From contig JAQUVX010000022.1 of NCBI GenBank assembly GCA_028693165.1, positions 1-64,000 on the forward strand: a stretch of 64,000 nucleotides of DNA, given 5' to 3'. Made by a program: the position numbers and the translations under genes. Below are positions 42,993-52,739 of this stretch, piece by piece (position 1 is the first letter of the stretch; each line of letters opens with the position of its first letter). The notes under the pieces are model-generated. The model saw only the letters and a program-made list of their open reading frames with translations. It was not told the origin of the DNA and made no database searches. The DNA is from Lachnospiraceae bacterium (GTDB lineage: Bacteria > Bacillota > Clostridia > Lachnospirales > Lachnospiraceae).

Positions 42993-44768
42993 ATGTATTA
43001 TTCCAGTGGAAATTATGAGGCATTTGCAAGACCGCAAAAGCCCGAGGGTGTCGATGGCAAGTCGGCGTATATCGTCGGGTCTGGACTTGCGGCGCTGGCG
43101 GCGGCGTGTTTTCTGGTTCGTGACGGGCAGATGAAGGGCGAGCATGTTCACGTTCTGGAGAAAGATCCGATTCCGGGCGGTGCCTGCGACGGCTACCAGT
43201 ATGAAAATCTTGGATATATCATGCGCGGCGGGCGCGAGATGGACAATCACTTTGAGTGCATGTGGGACCTGTTTCGGTCGATCCCGTCCATTGAAACTGA
43301 GGGTATCAGCGTGCTCGATGAGTATTACTGGCTGAACAAAAAGGACCCCAACTTCTCTCTGATGCGCGCGACGGAGCGATGCGGCCAGGACGCACACACA
43401 GACAAGAAATTCGGCCTCTCCGATGAGGCTTCCATGGAGATCATGAAGCTCTTTTTCACCCCGGATGAGCAGCTCTACAACAAGCGCATCGACGAATTTT
43501 TTGACGATGCCGTCTTCGGCTCCAACTTCTGGCTTTACTGGCGCACGATGTTTGCCTTTGAAACCTGGCACAGCGCGCTTGAGATGAAGCGCTACATCAA
43601 ACGCTTCATTCACCATGTCGGAGGTCTGCCGGATTTCACCGCACTGCGCTTTACCAAATACAATCAGTACGAGTCCATGATCCTGCCGATGGTGGAGTAT
43701 TTGAAATCCTTTGGCGTCATCTTCCATTTCAGTACGCAGGTTGTGAACGTGGAATTTGAAATTCAGGCGGACAAGAAGGCCGCCCGGAAGATCCTGCTCC
43801 TGCATGAAGGTCAGGAGCAGACCATCGATCTGACGGACAATGACCTCGTCTTTATCACCAACGGCGGCTGTGTGGAGAATTCCTCCTACGGAAGCCAGAC
43901 CACACCGGCACCGTTTCAGACCGAGATCAAGGAAGGCGGCGGCTGGGATATGTGGCGCAAAATTGCGGCGCAGGATGCCTCCTTCGGTCACCCGGACAAA
44001 TTCTGCCACGACCCGGAGCAGTCCAACTGGATGAGCGCCACCACGACGACCCTGGACGACAAGATTCCTCCCTATATTCAGAAGATCTGCAAGCGAGATC
44101 CTTTCTCTGGCGGCGTTGTCACCGGCGGCATTGTCACCGCGAAGGATTCCGGCTGGCTTCTGAGCTGGACCGTCAACCGCCAGCCGCAGTTCCGCAGCCA
44201 GCCGAAGGGGCAGCTCGTCGTCTGGATCTATGGTCTGTTCACCGACCGCCCCGGTGATTTCATCAAAAAACCGATGCGTGAATGCACCGGCGAAGAGATC
44301 TGTATGGAATGGCTGTACCACATGGGCGTTCCGACAGACGAGATCGCCGGGATGGCCAGCCACAGCGCCAACACCATTCCCTGCATGATGCCATATGTCA
44401 CTGCATTTTTCATGCCGCGCGAGCTGGGCGACCGCCCGCAGATTGTCCCGGACAAAGCCGTCAACTTCGCATTCCTCGGACAGTTTGCCGAGACCGAACG
44501 CGACACGATCTTCACGACCGAGTATTCCATCCGAACCGGCATGGAAGCCGTCTACACCCTGCTGAACGTGGACCGCGGTGTCCCGGAGGTCTGGGGCAGC
44601 ACCTTTGATATCCGCGATCTCTTAAACTCTGTCGTCGCTCTGCGCGATGGCAAAAAGGTGACGGAGATGAAGCTTGGATTTGTACAGAAGATGGTATTAA
44701 ACCAGATTTTGAAGAAGCTTGAAGGAACCGACATCGATCTTTTGTTGAAGGAACATCGGCTGATCTGA
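42993..44768 (+). CDS. ohyA: Oleate hydratase (FAD-dependent fatty acid hydratase)
   Basis: Adds water to cis-9 double bonds of unsaturated fatty acids to give 10-hydroxy acids; known as the myosin-cross-reactive antigen family. The 591 residues match. The FAD Rossmann motif is IVGSGLAALAAACFL near residue 31, then EKDPIPGGACDGY. GGREMDNHFECMWDL and the loop MRATERCGQD are family-typical, as is FTKYNQYESMILPM. The start has AAAGGAG. It is monocistronic, with promoter and terminator of its own. It likely serves detoxification of host or dietary fatty acids (family knowledge). Confidence 0.95.
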   Translation: MYYSSGNYEAFARPQKPEGVDGKSAYIVGSGLAALAAACFLVRDGQMKGEHVHVLEKDPIPGGACDGYQYENLGYIMRGGREMDNHFECMWDLFRSIPSIETEGISVLDEYYWLNKKDPNFSLMRATERCGQDAHTDKKFGLSDEASMEIMKLFFTPDEQLYNKRIDEFFDDAVFGSNFWLYWRTMFAFETWHSALEMKRYIKRFIHHVGGLPDFTALRFTKYNQYESMILPMVEYLKSFGVIFHFSTQVVNVEFEIQADKKAARKILLLHEGQEQTIDLTDNDLVFITNGGCVENSSYGSQTTPAPFQTEIKEGGGWDMWRKIAAQDASFGHPDKFCHDPEQSNWMSATTTTLDDKIPPYIQKICKRDPFSGGVVTGGIVTAKDSGWLLSWTVNRQPQFRSQPKGQLVVWIYGLFTDRPGDFIKKPMRECTGEEICMEWLYHMGVPTDEIAGMASHSANTIPCMMPYVTAFFMPRELGDRPQIVPDKAVNFAFLGQFAETERDTIFTTEYSIRTGMEAVYTLLNVDRGVPEVWGSTFDIRDLLNSVVALRDGKKVTEMKLGFVQKMVLNQILKKLEGTDIDLLLKEHRLI

Positions 44769-44804
44769 TTTTGATTTAGTAATAAGTGTCTTCGGCACTT
44801 CAAC

Positions 44805-44855
44805 TTCCCTGATTCCCCTCATTCATGAGGGGGATCAGGGGAATGTCCTTTTTTC
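44805..44855 (+). terminator. Terminator of oleate hydratase
   Basis: TTCCCTGATTCCCCTC pairs with GAGGGGGATCAGGGGAA, then TGTCC and six Ts. It overlaps the end of the convergent GT2 gene. Confidence 0.88.
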
Positions 44856-45797
44856 AATAAGATACCTCGGTCTTGCTTTTACCTCCATATATATTTTTCC
44901 AATATATTCTCCCAGAACTCCCAGACCGATCAGTTGAACTCCCCCTAAAAAGCAAATCAAGCTGGTCATACTGGCCCAGCCGGTGACGGTATTCCCCCCA
45001 AAAAAGCGAAGCACCGACCATACAACGCCGATAAAGCTCAAAAGTGCAACACAAAGCCCGATGCCTCCAATCATCCGCAGCGGCTTTACACTCAGGCTTG
45101 TGATGCCGTCAAACGCAAGGGAAAGCATTTTAGACAAGGGATAATGGCTGATTCCTGCTGCCCGCTCCCTGCGTTTATAATAAACGCTGGTGCTCTTGAA
45201 CCCAATTAGGGGAATCATACCCCGAAGATATAGATTCACCTCCTTAAATTCCGCAAGTTCCTGCAATACCCTCCCGGACAGCAGGCGGTAATCGGCATGG
45301 TTAAATACCACATCCGCCCCCATCCATTTCAAAATACGGTAAAAGCCTTCCGCCGTAAAGCGTTTGAAACGGGTATCCGTATCCCGGTTATCCCTTACCC
45401 CATATACCACTTCGCAGCCATTTTCGTATTCACTTATCATATCCTCCATTGCATGAACATCATCCTGCCCATCGCAGTCAATGGAAATCGAGATATCACA
45501 CTTTGTCAATGCCTCCATCAAGCCTGCCAGAACCGCACTCTGGTGTCCCCTGTTCCGGCTCTGGGAGATTCCTATAAAATGCTTATTATCTTTGGCAAAA
45601 TTGCTGATAAGCTGCCATGTATGATCCTTGCTCCCATCATCCACAAACAGAATTCTGCTGTCATCGCTGATTCTCTCAGCCTGTATGAGGTCATCTAATT
45701 CCTGCAAAAATACAGGGCCGGTCACCGGCAATACTTTTTCCTCATTGTAACAAGGAATCACAATATACAAAACCGGCTTGTTTGTCCTTTCTCTCAT
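44835..45797 (-). CDS. Family 2 glycosyltransferase (polyprenyl-phosphate sugar synthase type)
   Basis: Transfers a sugar from a nucleotide to undecaprenyl phosphate at the inner membrane face (DPM1/GtrB type). Start ATG 45797 with AGGAG 8 nt upstream; 320 residues. N-terminal GT-A domain: VIPCYNEEKVL, FVDDGSKDHTW, and SIDCDGQDD for the metal site. Two membrane helices come at about 230-255 and 265-290. Last gene of the glycosylation block; its ribosome site overlaps the upstream stop. The donor sugar (mannose or glucose) cannot be told from sequence. Confidence 0.9.
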   Translation of the reverse strand: MRERTNKPVLYIVIPCYNEEKVLPVTGPVFLQELDDLIQAERISDDSRILFVDDGSKDHTWQLISNFAKDNKHFIGISQSRNRGHQSAVLAGLMEALTKCDISISIDCDGQDDVHAMEDMISEYENGCEVVYGVRDNRDTDTRFKRFTAEGFYRILKWMGADVVFNHADYRLLSGRVLQELAEFKEVNLYLRGMIPLIGFKSTSVYYKRRERAAGISHYPLSKMLSLAFDGITSLSVKPLRMIGGIGLCVALLSFIGVVWSVLRFFGGNTVTGWASMTSLICFLGGVQLIGLGVLGEYIGKIYMEVKARPRYLIEKRTFP

Positions 45798-45802
45798 ATC
45801 AA

Positions 45803-47365
45803 TCACTCCTGTTTTTCTTCATGAAATTCCTGTTCCGTATTGACATTCCATACATTGTCCTTTTCCTTTTTTCCATGGAGAATATTGTCCACCGCCTCAA
45901 ACGAAGTTGCCATAGAATGATCCATGTTATTATACCGGTGCTGTCCATTGCGCCCCACGCAGTACAGATTTTCAAATTCATCCAGATAATGAATCAGCTG
46001 ATGAATCTCACTGTAGGTATCAAAATAAGCCGGATATGCCTTCTTGACCTTAACACAGTGAAAATCCAGTACGTCCATTTCCCCATCAATCACCCCCATC
46101 TGGGTCAGCTCCTGGATTCCCTTATGCGCCCATTCCTCCTCGCTCATACGCCAGAACGTATCCCCCTCAGAGCAAAAGTATTCCAGGCCAATCCACACTG
46201 TCTCCTCCGGCTTTGCCACCAAATAAGGCGACCAGTTGTTAAATATTTGAATCCGGCCCAGCCTTACCCCCGTATCCTGAATGTAAATCCAGCAATCCGG
46301 CACAAGATGATTTAAGGTTTTCAGTTTTGTCTCATTTTTAAGCTTCATTTTTTTTAATAAAATACCTACTGTAACAAAATCCCGATACGGAAGCCCCTCT
46401 GCAATCCTTTTTATGGAATCCGGCACAGCCTCCATTCCCCGTATCAAATCCTTCAACGGCATGGAGGATATCACATAATCCGCCTGCTCGGTGCAGATTC
46501 CTTCCGGTGTTTCATAGGTAACGGAAGTAATTCGTCCATGCGTTCCACGCACCCCGGTGACCCGACAGTTTTTCCTGATACTGCCGCCCATCCGTTCCAT
46601 ATCCTCCGCAGCGATTTCCCACAATTGACCCGGGCCGTATTTGGGATAGGAGAATTGTTCAATCAAAGAAGTTTCTATATGTTCCCTTTTACCTCCAGGC
46701 AGCAGCTTGCTTACCACATCTTTGAAAATGGCTGTGATTGATAAGCCTTTCACTCTCTGAGCGCCCCAGTCCGCTGATATTTCCCCTGGATGTCTTCCCC
46801 AAAGCTTTTCTGTGTAGCCCTCAAAAAACATGGAATACAAAACTCTGCCAAACCGGTTAATATAAAAGTCCTCCAGAGAGCATTCCTTTCTTTTGTGAAC
46901 GACCGCCGCCAGATAGCCAAAGCCAGCTCTTACCGTCACCAGAAATCCCATATTCCGTATGGTATTCACATTCAGCTTTACCGGATAATCAAAAAATTTC
47001 TTTTTATAATAAATTCTGGACACCCGTTTTCTGGTCAGCATGACCCGGTCCGCCTGGTCAGGATCCGGTCCGCCTTCAGCAAGCTCCACCTCACGCGAAA
47101 GAAGCTTATCGTCAAAAGAAGGGCTTCCCTGAAGTGGCATCAGCTGCTTCCACCAGTCCATGACCCGCCGGTCCTTTGAAAAAAATCGATGACCGCCAAT
47201 ATCCATGCGGTTTCCCTTGTATTTTTCGGTTCGTGAAATTCCACCAAGCTGATCCGTTTCCTCCAATACAATTACCTCATATTGGTCGGAATGCTTCGCC
47301 AGCTCATAGCCGGCCGTAATTCCTGCCGGCCCGGCTCCAATGATGATTACCTTCTCCTTTTTCAT
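45803..47365 (-). CDS. FAD-dependent oxidoreductase related to UDP-galactopyranose mutase
   Basis: Flavoprotein of 520 residues. The FAD site is [18 protein letters not shown], then [23 protein letters not shown] follows, as in mutase/protoporphyrinogen-oxidase-like proteins. [20 protein letters not shown] and [16 protein letters not shown] near the end support a sugar mutase or desaturase role. It is about 130 residues longer than Glf. Its neighbours are glycosyltransferases on both sides, so it may make a furanose or modified sugar donor. Exact reaction unknown. Confidence 0.8.
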   Translation of the reverse strand: MKKEKVIIIGAGPAGITAGYELAKHSDQYEVIVLEETDQLGGISRTEKYKGNRMDIGGHRFFSKDRRVMDWWKQLMPLQGSPSFDDKLLSREVELAEGGPDPDQADRVMLTRKRVSRIYYKKKFFDYPVKLNVNTIRNMGFLVTVRAGFGYLAAVVHKRKECSLEDFYINRFGRVLYSMFFEGYTEKLWGRHPGEISADWGAQRVKGLSITAIFKDVVSKLLPGGKREHIETSLIEQFSYPKYGPGQLWEIAAEDMERMGGSIRKNCRVTGVRGTHGRITSVTYETPEGICTEQADYVISSMPLKDLIRGMEAVPDSIKRIAEGLPYRDFVTVGILLKKMKLKNETKLKTLNHLVPDCWIYIQDTGVRLGRIQIFNNWSPYLVAKPEETVWIGLEYFCSEGDTFWRMSEEEWAHKGIQELTQMGVIDGEMDVLDFHCVKVKKAYPAYFDTYSEIHQLIHYLDEFENLYCVGRNGQHRYNNMDHSMATSFEAVDNILHGKKEKDNVWNVNTEQEFHEEKQE

Positions 47366-47389
47366 GTGCTCCCCCTTTTCATGTACAGT

Positions 47390-48853
47390 TTATCGAATGA
47401 ACAGAAACATCAGACAGGAAAAAACACTGTATATCATCGTTTCTGCGACAATCACCCTGCGCATCCATTCTCTTTTTTCAGCGGCAAATTCCTTTCCCAC
47501 CAGAAGGGCCCCCAGAACCCCCAATACCAGCACATATCGAAAATCCATGCTGCAGCCAAAGGGATACTGATAATAGAAATAAACCGTACTTGACAAAACG
47601 ATTCCAAAAGCGATAGCTGCAAATGTTCCGTAAACATCCGTTTTTCTCCTGCGAAGCTGGTGGATGATGGAAATTACCACAATAACCGACAAAATCAGCC
47701 CGGAAAGCATCAGAATCACAGGAATCCAGTCTGAAATTTCATAGGAAAATTCTCCAAAAAGTGAGGATTTTATCAAATACACCGGAAGATTATAGTCACT
47801 CCACGCATCCCCATATGGGCTGTGCAAAAGGTTCGGAATATCCGGGAGAATAAATCGCTGCACCAGAGAATGATCTCCTGTGTAGATTTTTGATTCCTCT
47901 GATATACGTAGCACATACCCCAGCGTCTGACCAAATAATCTATAATTGCGCAGGCTGTACCATAGTCCCAGCGGGAAGCTGATACATCCAAATGCCAGAT
48001 ATTTTCCAAAAATTGCTCCCAGCTCATGTGATTTTCTGTGGTTCCACAGTACAAGTGCAAATACACCCGCTGTAAAAATTGCCATAATCCCACAGGAAAT
48101 TTTTGTCATCATGCCCAGTCCATAGATAACTGCCAGAACCAGAATATTTTTCCAGCTCTGCTTTTCATGCCAACGGCAGGTATATAAAAATGCCGCTGTC
48201 ATAAAAAATGCTGTCTGGGCATCACCAACTACACTTCCGCCTGTCAGATAAAAACCCGGCAAAAAAGCAATCAGGGCGATTGAAATCACCTTTGCTGTTT
48301 TGTCCAGCTTCAATATTTCCCCAAGTTTTCCGGCTGCAAGCAGAGTAAAGCAGGAAAAGCAGCAGGACACAACCTTTGCGGCATCAACCAGAAAATAGGG
48401 TTCCGTACACCGCAAGGCAGAGTTGATGATTCTCGATGCATAGCTTCCCAGTATGTAAAAAAGTGGCTGCTGGTAATACTGCAGATCATTACTGTTCGGA
48501 AGCTTCCCCGTCTCAATCAGTGTCAGGATATACCCCGCATGACCACCTCCATTTGACGTAAGGTCTCGTAAATCATGCTCTCGCACCTCACATCCTGTAT
48601 AGAGCATGTAGCCTATACGCATAGCAAATCCAAAAAGAATGATGCTTTTATAAAGCAGTTCCAGACTCCATTTTTTTTGATGATACATAAACATATGATA
48701 TTGAATGAGGGCTATCCCAAAGACCAGCATCCCCCCCTGTATCCATACTGGATGCTGATAGAGCTTTAATTTTCTGGACAGCATATAAAGCAATGTAATT
48801 CCAATCACCAAAGCAATGGCCTGACATATGGTTCTTCTCTCTCCTTTACTCAT
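47390..48853 (-). CDS. GT-C-type membrane glycosyltransferase
   Basis: Membrane protein of 487 residues with about eleven helices. The first extracytoplasmic loop carries TGCEVREHDLRDLTSNGGGHAG, with the acidic residues seen in lipid-linked sugar transferases, and QYYQQPLFYILG, a PMT/ArnT-like loop. Start follows AAGGAGGG. It lies 9 bp after the PMT-type gene. Probably uses an undecaprenyl-phosphate sugar as donor outside the membrane. Acceptor unknown. Confidence 0.75.
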   Translation of the reverse strand: MSKGERRTICQAIALVIGITLLYMLSRKLKLYQHPVWIQGGMLVFGIALIQYHMFMYHQKKWSLELLYKSIILFGFAMRIGYMLYTGCEVREHDLRDLTSNGGGHAGYILTLIETGKLPNSNDLQYYQQPLFYILGSYASRIINSALRCTEPYFLVDAAKVVSCCFSCFTLLAAGKLGEILKLDKTAKVISIALIAFLPGFYLTGGSVVGDAQTAFFMTAAFLYTCRWHEKQSWKNILVLAVIYGLGMMTKISCGIMAIFTAGVFALVLWNHRKSHELGAIFGKYLAFGCISFPLGLWYSLRNYRLFGQTLGYVLRISEESKIYTGDHSLVQRFILPDIPNLLHSPYGDAWSDYNLPVYLIKSSLFGEFSYEISDWIPVILMLSGLILSVIVVISIIHQLRRRKTDVYGTFAAIAFGIVLSSTVYFYYQYPFGCSMDFRYVLVLGVLGALLVGKEFAAEKREWMRRVIVAETMIYSVFSCLMFLFIR

Positions 48854-48862
48854 GCGCCCTCC

Positions 48863-51268
48863 TTAGACAAACCGCCAGCGAGACAGCCATCGAAGTCCCT
48901 GGCAAATATAGTTGGTAATAACCGGATACCCGGAGGTAATGGGGTAAAAGAGCAAAAATGCTCCAAAGGCTGCCCCAAGAAACCATACACCAGCCCTCTT
49001 ATATTTCCAGGAGATATCTGCAAAGGACTGCACCAGCATAAGCGGCAGAATCAATGCACAGCCAAAATACTGGTAGATAAAAACTGTCCGATGAACAAAC
49101 AGCCATGGAAGCAGCATGGACAAGTAGCTTATACACAGATAGCCAGACTTTTCCTGTCCTTTTCCCCTCCAAAGATAAAAGTTATGGAATAATGCCACAA
49201 TTCCACCCCACCAGATAATCGGATTCCCAAAGGTCGCAACAACACTTACCAGTTCCCCTTCTGTATGAGTCAGAGCATCCAGCAAAGGCACCTTTACCCA
49301 TAGCCACTCAAACCACTCTGAAGAATACGGATGGTCAGCTACCGTTGTCTTATGGTATCCCAGCATGAACTTTGAGTTTTCAACTGCAATCTGAAGCAGA
49401 TTGTTTGATGCATCTCCTCTCAGATACGGAATATAAGAAAGAACGTATATGGTCAGCGGGAGAATGATAAAGGAAAGGAAACAGATCCCAAATAAACGGA
49501 GCAGATACCCGGATGCCGCCTTTATCCTTTCCGGAGAATGGTACACACTCAGCAGATGGAGAAAAAGGCAAACCGCTATGCCGCATGCCGCATAAACGGC
49601 CGTCCATTTCGTTGCAATTCCGCACCCAACCACCAATCCACACAGAAGGAAAGCTCCCGTCTCACGCCACCCCAGCAGTTTTTTGGAAAGCACCGCATTT
49701 GCCTCTCCTTTCACCTGCGTGAATAGCTGCATGGAATGCCGGTTCAGCAGCCCGAGGCACCTGTAAAACAGATAGAACATGAGTACAATAAAGAACGCCA
49801 CATATATATCAATGGTCGCAATCCTGGAAAGTGTCTGATGCATAAAATCCAGATTTACCAGCATCGCGGCCAAACATGCCCCTTTCCTCTTCCCTGTCAG
49901 CTGTCTTGAAAACAAATAGATCATCGGTACCAAAAGTACCCCCAGCACTCCGCCCACAAAGCGCCAGCCAAACGGTGTCATTCCGAATGCCGAAATTCCT
50001 ATTCCCATTAAAATCTTCCCCATGGGCGGATGGCTGATTTCATAAATAGGCAGTCCATGAAGCATCTCGTAGGCGGTTCGTGCATGATATACCTCGTCAA
50101 ACATAGTGCCATAATAATAGGTAGAGAACTGCGGATACAACTCCTGCTCATCAAAGACAGCCGGATACTGATTGGCATTTACCGGCAATATCGGATTCCC
50201 TTCCTCATCCAAAATAACCATCTCGTAAATATAGGAATCACTGTTTTCCATGCTCACCACGCCAAGTCTGGTGAGCGGACGGTTTACCTCCACCTCGTTC
50301 CACGTAAATACCGACTGAATATTCTGCTTCGATGCAAATACATCCCACTGATTTACGGACGCATTGAAGCTGGAAAAAGAGAACTTTCTTGCCGATACCG
50401 GTCCAAGAAAAATTTTAATTTTAGAAATGGATACCTCATGGTCAAAATCAAGTACCATCTGTCTGCTGTCTGTTGTCTGCTGGAATTTCATTCCGGTCTG
50501 AGGGGATGAGAAGCTTCCCAGTCTCCCAAAAACCAGGAATGTGCTGATTGCTGTAAGGATCAGCAGGTACAAAATATCCCTTTTTCCAAAGGGCTCCGAT
50601 GTATGCAGCTGATTCTCTCTGCACTGCTTTTTTTCTTCACCCTGTTCTGCTGTCCGGCTCTGATTGACGGATTTCTGAGTTCCTTTATAAAGATACCAAA
50701 GCCCTCCCACTACAGACGCGGACACCAACAATACCATAAGCATCCATAAAACAGGATACTGATTGTCACCTGCCTGGCACTGCACCAGCGATTGGTCTAA
50801 AACATCCTCCGACAGCATAATTCCATATGCTCCCATTGAAAATAATGCATATATGTAGAAAAGAACCGTATGCTGGTACGATTTCCCTGTTTTTTTCACT
50901 TTTTGCACCAGCCAGACACCTGCCGGCAATAACAGCCAAATCATAACCGCCCTTGCTGTCCTTCCGGAAAACACTGCGGCCAGAACAGCCGGATTCCATA
51001 TATAGAGAGAAAGTATCTGGTCTTTTCTTTCCCTGTCCTTTTTCACCAAAAGATACAGATAGAAAAAAGACAGTGCGTCTATCAGCAGACAAATCCCCAC
51101 TGCCTCACCATGTGTCTCACCCATACAATAGAGAACAAAACGAGTCAACCCATAACCTCCTAATGGGAAAAAAGCTTTTTTCCTCTCAGGCCCTTGATTG
51201 ATTGTTAATCCATAGATTACAAAAAAGATACTACAGGACAATCCGATCGCCCAATACACTGAAATCAT
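48863..51268 (-). CDS. PMT-type (GT39) glycosyltransferase with extracellular domain
   Basis: Polyprenyl-phosphate-sugar dependent transferase, 801 residues. The PMT loop holds the catalytic-type acidic pair in MFDEVYHARTAYEML (near residue 392) and ISHPPMGKILMG. About a dozen helices. An N-terminal membrane part (about 200 residues) is followed by an insert of some 150 residues that looks like a galactose-binding or discoidin-like fold (DFDHEVSISKIKIFLG). Start has AAGGAG. PMTs transfer mannose to Ser/Thr of secreted proteins; the Ser/Thr-rich protein 115 bp upstream is the obvious possible acceptor (inference). Confidence 0.85.
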   Translation of the reverse strand: MISVYWAIGLSCSIFFVIYGLTINQGPERKKAFFPLGGYGLTRFVLYCMGETHGEAVGICLLIDALSFFYLYLLVKKDRERKDQILSLYIWNPAVLAAVFSGRTARAVMIWLLLPAGVWLVQKVKKTGKSYQHTVLFYIYALFSMGAYGIMLSEDVLDQSLVQCQAGDNQYPVLWMLMVLLVSASVVGGLWYLYKGTQKSVNQSRTAEQGEEKKQCRENQLHTSEPFGKRDILYLLILTAISTFLVFGRLGSFSSPQTGMKFQQTTDSRQMVLDFDHEVSISKIKIFLGPVSARKFSFSSFNASVNQWDVFASKQNIQSVFTWNEVEVNRPLTRLGVVSMENSDSYIYEMVILDEEGNPILPVNANQYPAVFDEQELYPQFSTYYYGTMFDEVYHARTAYEMLHGLPIYEISHPPMGKILMGIGISAFGMTPFGWRFVGGVLGVLLVPMIYLFSRQLTGKRKGACLAAMLVNLDFMHQTLSRIATIDIYVAFFIVLMFYLFYRCLGLLNRHSMQLFTQVKGEANAVLSKKLLGWRETGAFLLCGLVVGCGIATKWTAVYAACGIAVCLFLHLLSVYHSPERIKAASGYLLRLFGICFLSFIILPLTIYVLSYIPYLRGDASNNLLQIAVENSKFMLGYHKTTVADHPYSSEWFEWLWVKVPLLDALTHTEGELVSVVATFGNPIIWWGGIVALFHNFYLWRGKGQEKSGYLCISYLSMLLPWLFVHRTVFIYQYFGCALILPLMLVQSFADISWKYKRAGVWFLGAAFGAFLLFYPITSGYPVITNYICQGLRWLSRWRFV

Positions 51269-51309
51269 CTGTTCTCCTTATTTTCCGCTATTGTTTTCTC
51301 ATAGCAAGA

Positions 51310-51344
51310 ATACAGGGAACCTTATTGATGCAGATTCCCTGTAT
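51310..51344 (-). terminator. Hairpin between the mucin-like protein and the PMT gene
   Basis: ATACAGGGAA pairs with TTCCCTGTAT around a 15-nt loop. On the minus strand it lies after the wall-binding protein gene; the following bases are only moderately T-rich, so it may let part of the transcripts through. Confidence 0.5.
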
Positions 51345-51383
51345 TGTAGCAAACAGCAATGCCGATATTATGTATAAAACTTT

Positions 51384-52739
51384 TTACTTATCCTTTGTTA
51401 CAGACTGTGGAAGATATGATGTTTCTGTAATGACTGTTGGTGCTTCCGTTGTCTTTGGTGCTGCTGATGACATGCCTTCTGGTAGTTCTGATGTTGTCAC
51501 CGGATCCAGAGATTCTGTCCCTTGCGGTGATTCTGTCCCTTGCGGTGTTTCCGTCCCTTGCGGTGTTTCCGTCCCTTGCGGTGTTTCTGTCCCTTGCGGT
51601 GTTTCCGTCCCTTGCGGCGTTTCCGTCCCTTGCGGTCTTTCCGTCTCTTGCGGTCTTTCCGTCTCTTGCGGTCTTTCCGTCTCTTGCGGTCTTTCCGTCT
51701 CTTGCGGTCTTTCCGTCTCTTGCGGTCTTTCCGTCTCTTGCGGTCTTTCCGTCTCTTGCGGTCTTTCTGTCACTTCCGGCGACACTTCCGGTGTCGCTGA
51801 CGGTTCCACGGTCGGTGACACTTCCGGTGTCGCCGACGGTTCCACGGTCGGCGATGCTTCCGGTGTCGCTGACGGTTCCACGGTCGGTGACACTTCCGGT
51901 GTCGCTGACGGTTCCACGGTCGGCGATACTTCCGGTGTCGCTGACGGTTCCACGGTCGGCGATACTTCCGGTGTCGCTGACGGTTCCACGGTCGGCGATA
52001 CTTCCGGTGTCGCTGACGGTTCCACGGTCGGTGTCACTTCCGGTGTCGCTGACGGTTCCACGGTCGGTGATACTTCTGGTGACACAGATGGTGTTTCTGT
52101 CTCTTCTGGCGCCTCTGTTGTCTCTTCTGGCGCCTCTGTTGTCTCTTCTGGCGCCTCTGTTGTCTCTTCTGGTGCCTCCGTTGTCTCTACCGGCGCCTCC
52201 GTTGTCTCTTCTGGTGCCTCCGTTGTTGGTGGTACATAATAATTATCATCATCATCATTATCAGATGACGATGTCGTCTTTTGTATATTAATTTCTTGAA
52301 TAGTTCCTGCCACATCTACGGAATAGCTCACATCTGGCTTAGGCTTTCTGCTGCCAACTGCAACTCCATTCTCATCAAACTGGTAAAGTTCGTTTCCTAT
52401 CCAGGTGCTGCCTGTTTCCATAGCTCCTGAGTTGTTAAAATAGTAAACGCTTCCATTAATCTCGGCAGCTCCGGTAATCATTGCACCTGACGCACTGAGG
52501 AAATACCTGTTCAAACTATCCTTCAGCCATCCTGTCTGCATGATACCCTTATCGTTGAAGAAGTACCACTTCCCGCTAATCTGTGCCCATCCGGTTGCAT
52601 TGCGCCCTTCCGTTACATATGTCCATAATCCGTCCTGAGTTTGGTTCCAGTCAGCAAAGGCCGGCATGGAAAAAGAACTTCCAGCAACAAAAACACTCAA
52701 ACAAAATGCACACGTCTTCTTTAAACTGTATTTCTTCAT
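51384..52739 (-). CDS. Secreted cell-wall-binding protein with Ser/Thr/Pro-rich tandem repeats
   Basis: Protein of 451 residues; start ATG 52739 with AGAGGAG upstream. Signal peptide 1-30 ending SFSMPAFA. Residues 31-130 hold four to five choline-binding-type repeats (GWAQISGKWYFFNDKG, MQTGWLKDSLNRYF and so on). A short acidic stretch (SSSDNDDDD) follows. The rest is low complexity: TEAPEET-type units, nine units of VSPTVEPSATPE type, seven of ERPQET and six of ETPQGT. It has no sortase motif. The dense Thr/Ser/Pro repeats resemble a mucin stalk. It heads the co-directional glycosylation genes. Confidence 0.85.
   Translation of the reverse strand: MKKYSLKKTCAFCLSVFVAGSSFSMPAFADWNQTQDGLWTYVTEGRNATGWAQISGKWYFFNDKGIMQTGWLKDSLNRYFLSASGAMITGAAEINGSVYYFNNSGAMETGSTWIGNELYQFDENGVAVGSRKPKPDVSYSVDVAGTIQEINIQKTTSSSDNDDDDNYYVPPTTEAPEETTEAPVETTEAPEETTEAPEETTEAPEETTEAPEETETPSVSPEVSPTVEPSATPEVTPTVEPSATPEVSPTVEPSATPEVSPTVEPSATPEVSPTVEPSATPEVSPTVEPSATPEASPTVEPSATPEVSPTVEPSATPEVSPEVTERPQETERPQETERPQETERPQETERPQETERPQETERPQETERPQGTETPQGTETPQGTETPQGTETPQGTETPQGTESPQGTESLDPVTTSELPEGMSSAAPKTTEAPTVITETSYLPQSVTKDK
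51520..52235 (-). repeat. Minisatellite coding the Ser/Thr/Pro repeats
   Basis: Nested arrays of 18-bp units (ERPQET and ETPQGT), 36-bp units (VSPTVEPSATPE) and TEAPEET-coding 21-bp units. Neighbouring units are nearly identical at DNA level, so the number of copies may vary between strains. All unit lengths are multiples of three, so changes would keep the frame. Confidence 0.85.

Noticed and set aside
42720-44363. 547-codon minus-strand frame over oleate hydratase
   Set aside because: The + strand clearly encodes oleate hydratase. The antisense frame runs into the 12-bp repeat and shows no family motif.
51202-52239. Long + strand frame with Val/Ser/Cys/Gly repeats opposite the wall-binding protein
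   Set aside because: It is the antisense reading of the Ser/Thr/Pro repeat gene. Units are multiples of three, so several frames stay open. It has no ribosome site or signal peptide, while the minus-strand protein has both and recognisable domains.
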